From JAOZPE01 sp964601275 (lineage in GTDB: Bacteria > Krumholzibacteriota > Krumholzibacteriia > JAJRXK01), in the NCBI GenBank assembly GCA_964601275.1, contig CAZRMV010000012.1:1-15500 (forward strand): 15,500 nt of DNA, read 5' to 3'. Below, in pieces: positions 1-15,042 of this stretch; the first letter of the stretch is position 1; each line of letters opens with the position of its first letter. The notes under the pieces are model-generated. The model saw nothing but the letters and a program-made list of their open reading frames with translations. It had not been told where the DNA came from and did no database searches. The position numbers were made by a program, and so were the translations under genes.

Positions 1-73
1 TCCCATGGTCCACGTGACCGATCGTCCCCACGTTCACATGCTCTTTGGTCCGCTCAAACTTTTCACGAGCCAT
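1..73 (-). CDS. tuf: Elongation factor Tu, N-terminal fragment (second tuf copy, cut by window edge)
   Basis: The 24 visible codons read MAREKFERTKEHVNVGTIGH followed by VDHG, the invariant EF-Tu N-terminus that leads into the G1 phosphate-binding loop GHVDHGKT (GHVDHG begins at residue 19). EF-Tu is the GTPase that carries aminoacyl-tRNA to the ribosomal A site. The ATG at 71-73 is preceded by a GGAGA ribosome-binding sequence about 9 bases upstream. The gene follows fusA after 65 bases, so it is the classical last gene of the str operon. The rest lies beyond the left edge. Another tuf ends at the right edge, so this genome has at least two copies unless the contig is circular or misassembled. 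Confidence 0.96.
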   Translation of the reverse strand, partial: MAREKFERTKEHVNVGTIGHVDHG

Positions 74-100
74 TGCTGTTTCTCTCCGTTCTCCCTTTAC

Positions 101-112
101 GGCCCGAAGGCC
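101..112 (-). repeat. Small UUCG-capped hairpin in the fusA-tuf spacer
   Basis: On the minus strand GGCC-TTCG-GGCC forms a 4-bp stem closed by C(UUCG)G, an unusually stable tetraloop. It lies 27 bases upstream of the tuf ATG and is followed by GTAAAGGGAG rather than a T-run, so it is not a terminator. A transcript-stability or processing role is possible but inferred only. Confidence 0.45.
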
Positions 113-138
113 CACCTTTTCTCATTGCGCCGAATCCG

Positions 139-2217
<2,079 letters not shown>

Positions 2218-2362
2218 GATCGTACTCCTTGCTCGCGCACGGACGCGGCCCCAAAGGACGCGCAACTGCCGCACGCTCGGCGAACGATTCAACTGTTTCT
2301 TTCCTGCCGGGCTTCAGTGGCAGCACCGGCTTAGAAGCGCTTTGCAGCCGAACGAAAGACCT
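2218..2362 (-). other. rpsG-fusA intercistronic spacer (145 bases)
   Basis: This gap is longer than its neighbours. Apart from the fusA Shine-Dalgarno I see only a weak GCCGG/CCGGC inverted repeat with a 15-base loop. I found no convincing -35/-10 pair and no hairpin with a T-run. In E. coli the str operon's S7 translational operator is between rpsL and rpsG, so this spacer is not the expected site. Confidence 0.5.
2225..2230 (-). promoter_or_regulatory. Shine-Dalgarno site fixing the GTG start of fusA
   Basis: AAGGAG, a 6-base anti-16S match, sits 7 bases before the GTG at 2215-2217. It supports a 692-residue EF-G rather than the longer open frame that begins at 2292. Confidence 0.85.
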
Positions 2363-2833
2363 TTACCAGCGGCAGTGTGCGAAGGCCCGGTTGGCCTCTG
2401 CCATGCGGTGAGTGTCCTCGCGCTTCTTGATAGACGGTCCTTCGTTCTTGCTCGCGGCAATCAGCTCAGAGGCCAGGCGCTCGGGAAAGCTCTTTTCATT
2501 ACGCTCGCGGGCGTAACCGATGAGCCAACGCATCCCCAGCATCATCCGCCGTTCATTCTTGATCTCGACGGGCACCTGGTAGGTGGCTCCGCCGATCCGG
2601 CGGCTCTTGACCTCGAGCGCTGGCTGGACGTTGCGAAGGGCGGTCCGGAAGACGTCAATGCCCTCCTGGCCGGTTCGTTCCTTCACCAGGTCCAGCGCCT
2701 CGTAGAACATCCGCTCGGCCAGGGTCCGCTTGCCCCGGCGCATGAGATAGTTGATGAAGCGGGTCACCACTACATCGTTGTACTTGTAGTCCGGCAGCAG
2801 CTTACGCTTCTCAGCAGCTCGACGTCGCGCCAT
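2363..2833 (-). CDS. rpsG: 30S ribosomal protein S7
   Basis: Primary 16S rRNA-binding protein that nucleates assembly of the 30S head and contacts the E-site tRNA. The 156-residue length is typical of bacterial S7. The N-terminus MARRRAAEKRKLLPDYKYND and the FINYLMRRGKRTLAERMFYEAL segment are hallmark S7 sequence, and PALEVKSRRIGGATYQVPVE is the conserved core. The ATG at 2831-2833 follows AGGAG with a 9-base spacer. It lies 34 bases downstream of rpsL. In E. coli S7 represses its operon by binding the rpsL-rpsG intercistronic RNA; the 34-base spacer here is much shorter than that element, so the same mechanism is not evident. Confidence 0.97.
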   Translation of the reverse strand: MARRRAAEKRKLLPDYKYNDVVVTRFINYLMRRGKRTLAERMFYEALDLVKERTGQEGIDVFRTALRNVQPALEVKSRRIGGATYQVPVEIKNERRMMLGMRWLIGYARERNEKSFPERLASELIAASKNEGPSIKKREDTHRMAEANRAFAHCRW

Positions 2834-2867
2834 TTGAACCTACTCCTGTGAACGCTCTCGCCCAGCT

Positions 2868-3242
2868 CTACTGCTTGGGACGCTTGACGCCGTACTTCGA
2901 ACGGCCCTTGCGACGGCCATCGACCCCCGAGGCGTCCAGCGCACCACGTACGATGTGGTAGCGGACACCGGGAAGATCCTTCACCCGGCCGCCTCGGACC
3001 AGAACGATGGAATGCTCCTGCAGATTGTGACCCTCGCCGGGAATGTAGGCGGTGACCTCGATCCCGTTCGTCAACCTCACGCGAGCGATCTTCCGCAACG
3101 CAGAGTTCGGCTTCTTCGGAGTGCTGGTGTACACCCGCGTGCACACGCCTCTCCGCTGGGGGCAACCCTGCAGGGCCGGCGCCTTGCTCTTGCTCGTCTT
3201 GTTCTTGCGACCCTTTCGGATCAGCTGATTGATCGTCGGCAA
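2868..3242 (-). CDS. rpsL: 30S ribosomal protein S12, TTG start
   Basis: S12 lies at the 30S decoding centre and controls accuracy of tRNA selection. Starting at TTG (3240-3242) the product is exactly 124 residues, the same length as E. coli S12, beginning M-PTINQLIRKGRKNK. The conserved core TPKKPNSALRK (41-51), GEGHNLQEHS and RGGRVKDLPGVRYH is intact. K43 and K88, the classic sites of streptomycin-resistance mutations, are both lysine, so the target looks drug-sensitive. D89, the residue methylthiolated in some bacteria, is present. A GAGGA Shine-Dalgarno 8 bases before the TTG supports this start over the in-frame GTG at 3308, which would add 22 residues foreign to the family. It is first in the str cluster, 34 bases ahead of rpsG. 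Confidence 0.95.
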   Translation of the reverse strand: MPTINQLIRKGRKNKTSKSKAPALQGCPQRRGVCTRVYTSTPKKPNSALRKIARVRLTNGIEVTAYIPGEGHNLQEHSIVLVRGGRVKDLPGVRYHIVRGALDASGVDGRRKGRSKYGVKRPKQ

Positions 3243-3250
3243 AGCGTCGT

Positions 3251-3255
3251 TCCTC
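3251..3255 (-). promoter_or_regulatory. Shine-Dalgarno site fixing the TTG start of rpsL
   Basis: GAGGA (extended GAGGAA) lies 8 bases upstream of the TTG at 3240-3242, the ideal spacing. No ATG or GTG in frame lies nearby, so this site decides the start. Confidence 0.8.
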
Positions 3256-3274
3256 GATTCGATCAGGTTTCCTG

Positions 3275-3297
3275 GAACCGGCCGGACCCGCCGGCTC
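3275..3297 (-). repeat. Hairpin between the terminator-like element and the rpsL ribosome-binding site
   Basis: On the minus strand GAGCCGGC pairs with GCCGGTTC (8 pairs including one G-U) across the 7-base loop GGGTCCG. It begins 12 bases after the T5 run and ends 20 bases before the Shine-Dalgarno. No T-run follows. It could be part of a leader regulatory fold. Confidence 0.55.
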
Positions 3298-3308
3298 GAC
3301 TCCTCCAC

Positions 3309-3343
3309 AAAAACGCGCCGCCCTCGTTGGAAGGGCGACCGCG
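3309..3343 (-). terminator. Intrinsic-terminator-like hairpin in the rpsL leader (candidate attenuator)
   Basis: On the minus strand CGCG-GT-CGCCCT, loop TCCAACG, then AGGGCG-G-CGCG forms a 10-pair GC-rich stem with a small internal bulge, followed immediately by TTTTT (3309-3313). This is the classic shape of a Rho-independent terminator. It lies about 80 bases downstream of the predicted transcription start and 66 bases upstream of the rpsL start codon. With that promoter in place it is best read as an attenuator. Alternatively it terminates read-through from rpoC, which would demand another promoter further downstream; I see none. Confidence 0.65.
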
Positions 3344-3370
3344 GTCAGACCTTCTCAAGCCCTTTGTTGA

Positions 3371-3389
3371 CAGCGCCTTGCGGCGTCTG
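3371..3389 (-). repeat. GNRA-capped hairpin in the rpsL leader
   Basis: On the minus strand CAG-A-CGCC, loop GCAA, GGCG-CTG forms a 7-pair stem with a single bulged A and a GNRA tetraloop, a typical structured-RNA motif. It is enclosed by a possible 7-pair helix between CCTTTGT (3415-3421) and ACAAAGG (3361-3367, as read on the minus strand). That helix competes with a small CCGC/GCGG hairpin at 3411-3424 at the transcript's 5' end. Confidence 0.5.
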
Positions 3390-3430
3390 CGCCCCTCCCG
3401 GGACATGCTTCCGCACAAAGGCGGACGAAT

Positions 3431-3459
3431 AGGGTAGCCGCAGGGCCCGGCCGTGTCAA
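3431..3459 (-). promoter_or_regulatory. Sigma70-type promoter for the str operon (rpsL-rpsG-fusA-tuf)
   Basis: A perfect -35 box TTGACA (3454-3459), exactly 17 bases of spacer, and a -10 box TACCCT (3431-3436; matches consensus at the two first positions and the last). Transcription would start near 3424, giving a leader of about 180 bases before rpsL. This is the best promoter-like sequence I found in the window and sits where the str operon promoter is expected. The -10 is imperfect, so start mapping would be decisive. Confidence 0.7.
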
Positions 3460-3492
3460 GGTCCGCCTGCCACCCCGTCGCCCCCAGAGGGG

Positions 3493-3609
3493 AAAAAGCG
3501 GCGGACGCGGGCCCGGCGATTCCCCGCGGACCGGCTCTTCCCGGGAAGACGCGTCCCCCCCAAGAGCCGGCCGGCGGCGGCTCCGTCGGCAAACCGTCCG
3601 GAACCGGAC
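3493..3609 (-). repeat. Cluster of GC-rich palindromes downstream of rpoC
   Basis: Visible elements: GTCCGG-AA-CCGGAC (3596-3609), a 9-bp inverted repeat CCGGCTCTT (3531-3539) / AAGAGCCGG (3562-3570), an overlapping 14-bp perfect palindrome TCTTCCCGGGAAGA (3536-3549), and GGACGCG/CGCGTCC arms 39 bases apart. A T5 run on the minus strand is at 3493-3497, five bases after the last arm. Together they could form a weak, multi-branched terminator or 3'-end stabiliser for the rpoBC transcript. No single stem is followed immediately by a T-run, so terminator function is uncertain. Confidence 0.4.
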
Positions 3610-3628
3610 CTTTTCCCGGGGCCTCCGG

Positions 3629-7777
<4,149 letters not shown>

Positions 7778-7839
7778 TGAAAAACCTGTCCTCCCCGGCT
7801 CCTGTGGCCATGGAATAGAGGGAAACTGGTTGCGACCTT

Positions 7840-11661
<3,822 letters not shown>

Positions 11662-11667
11662 GCGCGA

Positions 11668-11675
11668 TCCTTCCT
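11668..11675 (-). promoter_or_regulatory. Shine-Dalgarno site for the GTG start of rpoB
   Basis: AGGAAGGA, with its GGAAGG core ending 7 bases before the GTG at 11659-11661. This fixes the N-terminus as MTAIKIDPITGRR. Confidence 0.75.
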
Positions 11676-11753
11676 CGAGAGGGTCTCAGAGGTTGAAGAC
11701 AAGTCGTCCCTCCGGCTGAACGGGCCGGGTGCGGGTTGGTCCAAGGTCATGCG

Positions 11754-11790
11754 CGCCTACCGGAGACGGAAGTCCCGACTCCGGTAGACG
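11754..11790 (-). repeat. Long hairpin in the rplL-rpoB spacer
   Basis: On the minus strand a perfect 9-bp stem CTACCGGAG/CTCCGGTAG is extended outward by CGT/GCG (one U-G pair) and, after a single T-T mismatch, inward by CGG/CCG around the loop GACTT, giving about 15 pairs. No T-run follows. In E. coli the same spacer contains an attenuator and an RNase III cleavage hairpin that lower rpoBC output relative to rplJL. Position and stem length suit a processing site here, by inference. Confidence 0.6.
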
Positions 11791-11836
11791 ACGGAAAGGG
11801 TCCAGTCCGATGGCCGGATGGATCCCAAAGCAGTGC

Positions 11837-12244
11837 TTACTTGATCTCGACGGTTGCGCCGACGGTCTCGAGCTGCTCCTTGACCTTTTCTGCCTCGTCC
11901 TTGGGCAAGCCCTCCTTGACGGGCTTCGGAGCGCCCTCCACCAGCTCCTTGGCCTCCTTCAGGCCCAGGCCGGTGATTGCGCGCACCTCCTTGATGACCT
12001 GGATCTTCTTGTCCCCGACCGCGGCGAGAATGACGTCGAATTCCGTCTTCTCCTCGGCGGCGGCTCCGCCACCGGCGGCACCCGGCATGGCGGCCACGGC
12101 GACGGGAGCCGCGGCGGACACGCCGAACTTGTCCTCCATGGCCTTCACCAGCTCGCTGACCTCCAGGACCGTCATGGACTCCACCAGATCGAGAACCTTG
12201 GCCGCGTTGTCGCTCAGCTCGTAGGTCTTGGTCTCTTCGCTCAT
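11837..12244 (-). CDS. rplL: 50S ribosomal protein L7/L12
   Basis: Multicopy stalk protein that recruits translation GTPases (EF-Tu, EF-G, IF2, RF3). The 135-residue product has an N-terminal dimerisation domain (about 12-48, TVLEVSELVKAMEDKFGVSA), an Ala/Gly/Pro-rich hinge (about 44-63), and the C-terminal factor-binding domain beginning EEKTEFDVIL (64-73) with the signature TGLGLKEAKELVE (91-103). It is about 10 residues longer at the N-terminus than E. coli L12. The ATG at 12242-12244 (MSEETKTYELSD) follows GGGAG about 11 bases upstream; the same frame opens at a GTG at 12337, but that would add 31 residues unlike the family and translate the hairpin in the rplJ-rplL spacer. It lies 132 bases after rplJ. 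Confidence 0.96.
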   Translation of the reverse strand: MSEETKTYELSDNAAKVLDLVESMTVLEVSELVKAMEDKFGVSAAAPVAVAAMPGAAGGGAAAEEKTEFDVILAAVGDKKIQVIKEVRAITGLGLKEAKELVEGAPKPVKEGLPKDEAEKVKEQLETVGATVEIK

Positions 12245-12276
12245 TGTGCTTCGTTCTCCCGTTTCTTCTCGCTTGA

Positions 12277-12300
12277 GGCACCCGGCTCCCACCGGGTGCC
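12277..12300 (-). repeat. Perfect 9-bp hairpin in the rplJ-rplL spacer
   Basis: On the minus strand GGCACCCGG, loop TGGGAG, CCGGGTGCC. It lies 33 bases upstream of the rplL ATG. The downstream sequence is A/G-rich, not T-rich, so it is unlikely to terminate transcription. It may be a processing or translation-control element helping to produce L12 in excess over L10, by inference. Confidence 0.6.
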
Positions 12301-12376
12301 GGAGGAAATTGAGCTTGCTTTGGCGAGCCAGTTCCACCCGGGGCCCGCCGACCGGGGAAGCCTTCGCGGAAACCCG

Positions 12377-12901
12377 CTAGGCGGCCTCGGCCTTTTCCTT
12401 GGCCACCGCGTCGAGCACACCCACGAGGTTGCGCATCACGCCAGAGAGACATCCCACCACGCCGGTCACCGGACCCTGCATGGTCCGCATCAGCATGGAG
12501 AGGAGCTCCTCGCGGCCGGGGATCTTCGAGAGCGCCTCGACTTCGGCCGAACTCAGCAGCTTGCCGTCGAGATACCCTCCCTTGACGACCAATTGTTCAT
12601 GGTCTTTCGCAAAATCGATCACGACCTTGGCCGGCTCGACGGCCGACTCCATGCCGAAAGCGATTCCGGTGGGCCCTTGCAAGAGGCTCTCGATCTCCGT
12701 GCACTCCGCGGCGGCCGCTGCGCGGCGCGCCAGGCGGTTCTTCACCACCCGGAACTCCACGCCCTTCTCGCGGCAGCGATTGCGGAACTCGGAGATGTCG
12801 GCCACGTTGAGGCCGGTGAAATCCGCCAGGACGAGCCCGGCGCTCGCCTGCAGCTTCTCGGTGAGGAGTTCGACCTCGGCGATCTTCTCGGGACGTACCA
12901 C
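12377..12901 (-). CDS. rplJ: 50S ribosomal protein L10
   Basis: Base of the ribosomal stalk: binds 23S rRNA with its N-terminal globular domain and carries L7/L12 dimers on its C-terminal helix. The 174-residue product has the typical L10 N-terminus (VRPEKIAEVELLTEKL), the LADFTGLNVADISEFRNRCR segment (about 25-44), and the EFRVVKNRLARRA motif. The C-terminal region ending GVLDAVAKEKAEAA is the expected L12-binding helix. The start is GTG at 12899-12901, 5 bases after GGAGG. Only 13 bases separate it from rplA, so there is no room for the long E. coli-type leader where L10-L12 binds to autoregulate. Confidence 0.96.
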   Translation of the reverse strand: MVRPEKIAEVELLTEKLQASAGLVLADFTGLNVADISEFRNRCREKGVEFRVVKNRLARRAAAAAECTEIESLLQGPTGIAFGMESAVEPAKVVIDFAKDHEQLVVKGGYLDGKLLSSAEVEALSKIPGREELLSMLMRTMQGPVTGVVGCLSGVMRNLVGVLDAVAKEKAEAA

Positions 12902-12906
12902 GGGTT

Positions 12907-12911
12907 CCTCC
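12907..12911 (-). promoter_or_regulatory. Shine-Dalgarno site for the GTG start of rplJ
   Basis: GGAGG within a G-rich run starts 3 bases after the rplA stop codon and ends 5 bases before the GTG at 12899-12901. The tight arrangement suggests translational coupling of rplA and rplJ. Confidence 0.75.
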
Positions 12912-12914
12912 CCC

Positions 12915-13610
12915 CTAGGCCTTGACCACCTTGAGAGCGTCGACCTTGATCGACGGTCCCATGGTGGTGCTGATGTGACAGGACTGCATGTACGACCCCT
13001 TGGCCGCCGAGGGCTTGGCCCTCTGCAGTTCCTTGAGAATGCTTCGGATGTTCTCGGCCAGGGCCTCGGAGCTGAAGGAACGCCGGCCCACCGGACAATG
13101 GATGTTGCCCGCTTTGTCCACGCGGTACTCCACGCGACCGGCCTTGGCCTCCCGCACCGCCTTGCCCACGTCCATGGTCACCGTTCCGACCTTCGGGTTG
13201 GGCATCAGCCCACGCGGTCCGAGGATCCGGCCCAACTTGCCGACCTGGCCCATCATGTCCGGGGTGGCGATGATGACATCCACGTCGGTCCAGCCGTCCT
13301 GGATCTTCTGGATGTACTCGTCGCTTCCGACCATGTCGGCGCCGGCCTCCTCGGCCTCCTTGACCTTCTCACCCTTGGTCAGCACGAGAACCCGGACGCT
13401 CTTGCCGGTGCCGTTGGGCAGGACCACCGTTCCACGGACCATCTGGTCGGCGTGACGGGGGTCCACCCCCAGGCGGACGGCGATATCCACGGATTCGTCG
13501 AACTTGGCCGGCGGCAGCTTCTCCAGCAGACCGAGGGCCTCGTTCAACTCGTAGATCCGTCCCTTCTCGACGAGGGTGGAGCCTTGCTTCCACCTCTTGC
13601 CTCGCTTCAT
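12915..13610 (-). CDS. rplA: 50S ribosomal protein L1
   Basis: Forms the mobile L1 stalk that helps release deacylated tRNA from the E site. The 231-residue length is standard. The signature GRILGPRGLMPNPKVGTVT identifies the family, with the domain I N-terminus containing LLEKLPPAKFDESVDIAVRL and the closing SCHISTTMGPSIKVD. The ATG at 13608-13610 follows AGGAAGAG. It is 32 bases after rplK and 13 bases before rplJ. In E. coli L1 represses rplK-rplA by binding the rplK leader; I see only a small hairpin upstream of rplK (14083-14096) and cannot confirm a mimic of the 23S L1 site. Confidence 0.97.
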   Translation of the reverse strand: MKRGKRWKQGSTLVEKGRIYELNEALGLLEKLPPAKFDESVDIAVRLGVDPRHADQMVRGTVVLPNGTGKSVRVLVLTKGEKVKEAEEAGADMVGSDEYIQKIQDGWTDVDVIIATPDMMGQVGKLGRILGPRGLMPNPKVGTVTMDVGKAVREAKAGRVEYRVDKAGNIHCPVGRRSFSSEALAENIRSILKELQRAKPSAAKGSYMQSCHISTTMGPSIKVDALKVVKA

Positions 13611-13642
13611 GGATCTCTTCCTTGATCTCTGGAGGCGGGGGA

Positions 13643-14068
13643 TCAGCCCCTCACCTCGATACCCATGCTCCGCGCCGTGCCCATCACCATGCGCACGGCG
13701 GCCTCCACGTCGTTCGAGTTGAGATCGGGAGCCTTCAGCTCGGCGATCTCGCGGACCTGATCCCTCGTCACCCGGCCGACCTTGATCCGGTTCGGCTCGC
13801 CCGACCCCTTCGGGATGCCCGCAGCCTTCAACAGAAGCACCGCGGCGGGGGGGGTCTTGGTGATGAAGGAGAACGTCCGATCCTGGTACACGGTGATGAC
13901 CACGGGAATGATCATTCCCATCTGGTCCTTCGTCCGCTCGTTGAACAGCTTGCAGAAGTCCATGATGTTCAGGCCGTGCTGGCCCAACGCGGGACCCACC
14001 GGCGGAGCGGGGTTGGCCTGTCCCGCCGGGATCTGCAGCTTGATGTTGGTCATTACCTTCTTGGCCAT
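13643..14068 (-). CDS. rplK: 50S ribosomal protein L11
   Basis: Binds the GTPase-associated region of 23S rRNA and is needed for RelA activation and thiostrepton action. The 141 residues match the family. The N-terminal domain has the proline-rich PAPPVGPALGQHGLNIM segment with P22 and P23, positions linked to thiopeptide contact; the C-terminal rRNA-binding domain includes KTPPAAVLLLKAAGI and the final RSMGIEVRG. The ATG at 14066-14068 follows GGGAG 9 bases upstream. It lies 58 bases after nusG and 32 bases before rplA, the usual nusG-rplK-rplA order. Confidence 0.97.
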   Translation of the reverse strand: MAKKVMTNIKLQIPAGQANPAPPVGPALGQHGLNIMDFCKLFNERTKDQMGMIIPVVITVYQDRTFSFITKTPPAAVLLLKAAGIPKGSGEPNRIKVGRVTRDQVREIAELKAPDLNSNDVEAAVRMVMGTARSMGIEVRG

Positions 14069-14082
14069 TGCCGTCGACTCCC

Positions 14083-14096
14083 GCGGCTGTCGCCGC
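14083..14096 (-). repeat. Small hairpin upstream of rplK
   Basis: On the minus strand GCGGC, loop GACA, GCCGC forms a 5-bp stem 14 bases before the rplK ATG. It is in the place where L1 repressor sites occur in other bacteria, but the L1-binding motif is not recognisable. Confidence 0.35.
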
Positions 14097-14126
14097 CTCG
14101 AGGTTCCTTCCTTCAGGCGCTCTGGA

Positions 14127-14816
14127 TCAGAGGGACTTCACCTGGAGAAAATCCAACTCCACCGGGGTTTCCCGGCCGAAAATCGAAACCATCACCTTCA
14201 GCTTCCCCTTGTCGGGATTGATCTCGTTCACGATTCCGTTGAAATCGCTGAAGGGACCGTCGATGACCTCCACCGCGTCCCCCACCTGGTAGGGGATCTC
14301 CTGGATGGTCTTGTCCTCGGTCTTGTGGATCCGTCCGAGGATCCGGTCGACCTCTTCGTCGCTGATCGCGGTGGGCTTGTTGCCACTGCCTACGAATCGC
14401 GTCACCCCGGGGATGTTCGCGATGAAATGCTGGGTCTCGTTGTTGAGCACCATCTCCACCAGGATGTAGCTCGGGAAGAACTTCCGCTTGGTGGTGACCC
14501 GCTTGCCATTGCGCATCTCGGTGACTTCCTGGGTCACCACGAGGATCTCGCCGAAATAGGGCTGCATCTCCTCATTGGCGCGGATGGACTGCTCGATGTT
14601 GCGACGCACCTTGTTCTCGTGCCCGGTGTTGGCGTGCACGACGTACCACTTCATGCCCTTGTGGCGCGCCGGTTCCTCCGGAGCGTTCTCCTGCGAAGCC
14701 GCCGTCTCGTCGACCCCGGGCGCCGCCGAAGCAGTGGTCTCTTCCGGGCCGGACGAAGCCGTCTCGGGGGTCTCCCGCCGATCTCCGTTGGATTCCATGT
14801 GTTCCAGGTCGTTCAT
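14127..14816 (-). CDS. nusG: Transcription elongation/antitermination factor NusG with acidic N-terminal extension
   Basis: Binds the RNA polymerase clamp to promote processivity and, through its KOW domain, contacts Rho or S10. The product is 229 residues, against about 175-185 usually. Residues 55-229 are ordinary NusG: NGN domain from MKWYVVHANTGHENKV (55-70) through KFFPSYILVEM (112-122), and KOW domain from about 176 (YQVGDAVEVIDGPFSDFNG) to the end. Residues 1-54 are low-complexity, rich in E, T, S, A and P, with 13 acidic and 4 basic residues. The ATG at 14814-14816 has GGAAGG 5 bases upstream; the internal Met55 has only AAGGGC two bases away, so the extension is probably translated. 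It is 24 bases after secE. Confidence 0.95.
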   Translation of the reverse strand: MNDLEHMESNGDRRETPETASSGPEETTASAAPGVDETAASQENAPEEPARHKGMKWYVVHANTGHENKVRRNIEQSIRANEEMQPYFGEILVVTQEVTEMRNGKRVTTKRKFFPSYILVEMVLNNETQHFIANIPGVTRFVGSGNKPTAISDEEVDRILGRIHKTEDKTIQEIPYQVGDAVEVIDGPFSDFNGIVNEINPDKGKLKVMVSIFGRETPVELDFLQVKSL

Positions 14817-14821
14817 GTCAG

Positions 14822-14827
14822 CCTTCC
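14822..14827 (-). promoter_or_regulatory. Shine-Dalgarno site supporting the extended NusG start
   Basis: GGAAGG lies 5 bases before the ATG at 14814-14816. No comparable site precedes the internal Met7 or Met55 codons, so this decides in favour of the 229-residue form. Confidence 0.7.
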
Positions 14828-14840
14828 ACTCCCATCGCCG

Positions 14841-15029
14841 CTAGGCGTTCAGGAGCAAGCGCCAGAGCCAGTTGAAGATCTGATCGACCGCGCCGATGAA
14901 GAAGGTCAGCACCAGCGCCGATACGATGACCACCACCGTCGATTCACGGAGTTCCTCGCGGGTGGGCCAGGTGATCTTGCCCAGCTCGACGCGGACTTCC
15001 TTCAGAAACTCAACGAAACGCTTGTACAT
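14841..15029 (-). CDS. secE: Preprotein translocase subunit SecE
   Basis: Inner-membrane subunit that clamps SecY in the protein-conducting channel. The 62-residue product is the short, single-span form common outside enterobacteria (E. coli SecE has 127 residues and three spans). An amphipathic N-terminal helix (FVEFLKEVRVEL) leads to the conserved GKITWPTREEL (17-27), then a hydrophobic transmembrane segment at about 31-49. The ATG at 15027-15029 has only a weak GGGA upstream and lies 13 bases after a strong hairpin. It follows tRNA-Trp after 50 bases and precedes nusG by 24 bases, the near-universal secE-nusG pairing. Confidence 0.96.
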   Translation of the reverse strand: MYKRFVEFLKEVRVELGKITWPTREELRESTVVVIVSALVLTFFIGAVDQIFNWLWRLLLNA

Positions 15030-15042
15030 GGCGCATCCCGCT

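Larger units (their letters stand above)
3243..3628 (-). other. rpoC-rpsL intergenic region (386 bases): 3' palindromes, promoter, structured leader
   Basis: The only gap over 300 bases. In the direction of transcription it holds palindromes just after rpoC (3493-3609), a sigma70-type promoter (3431-3459), and a leader of about 180 bases with successive hairpins, one terminator-like, ending at the rpsL Shine-Dalgarno. Open frames of 109 and 117 codons cross it on the minus strand but start among the palindromes and resemble no protein I know. I treat the region as non-coding, with one short leader frame discussed under findings. Confidence 0.75.

Noticed and set aside
3243..3308. A longer S12 starting at GTG 3306-3308
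   Set aside because: The 22 added residues are absent from the family, and the TTG at 3242 has an ideal ribosome-binding site and gives the canonical 124 residues.
3367..3372. A plus-strand TTGACA in the rpsL leader
   Set aside because: No -10 element lies at a suitable distance and there is no plus-strand gene to drive.
12245..12337. A 31-residue N-terminal extension of L7/L12 from a GTG
   Set aside because: It would be encoded by the spacer hairpin and does not resemble L12; the ATG at 12244 is supported by the family start.
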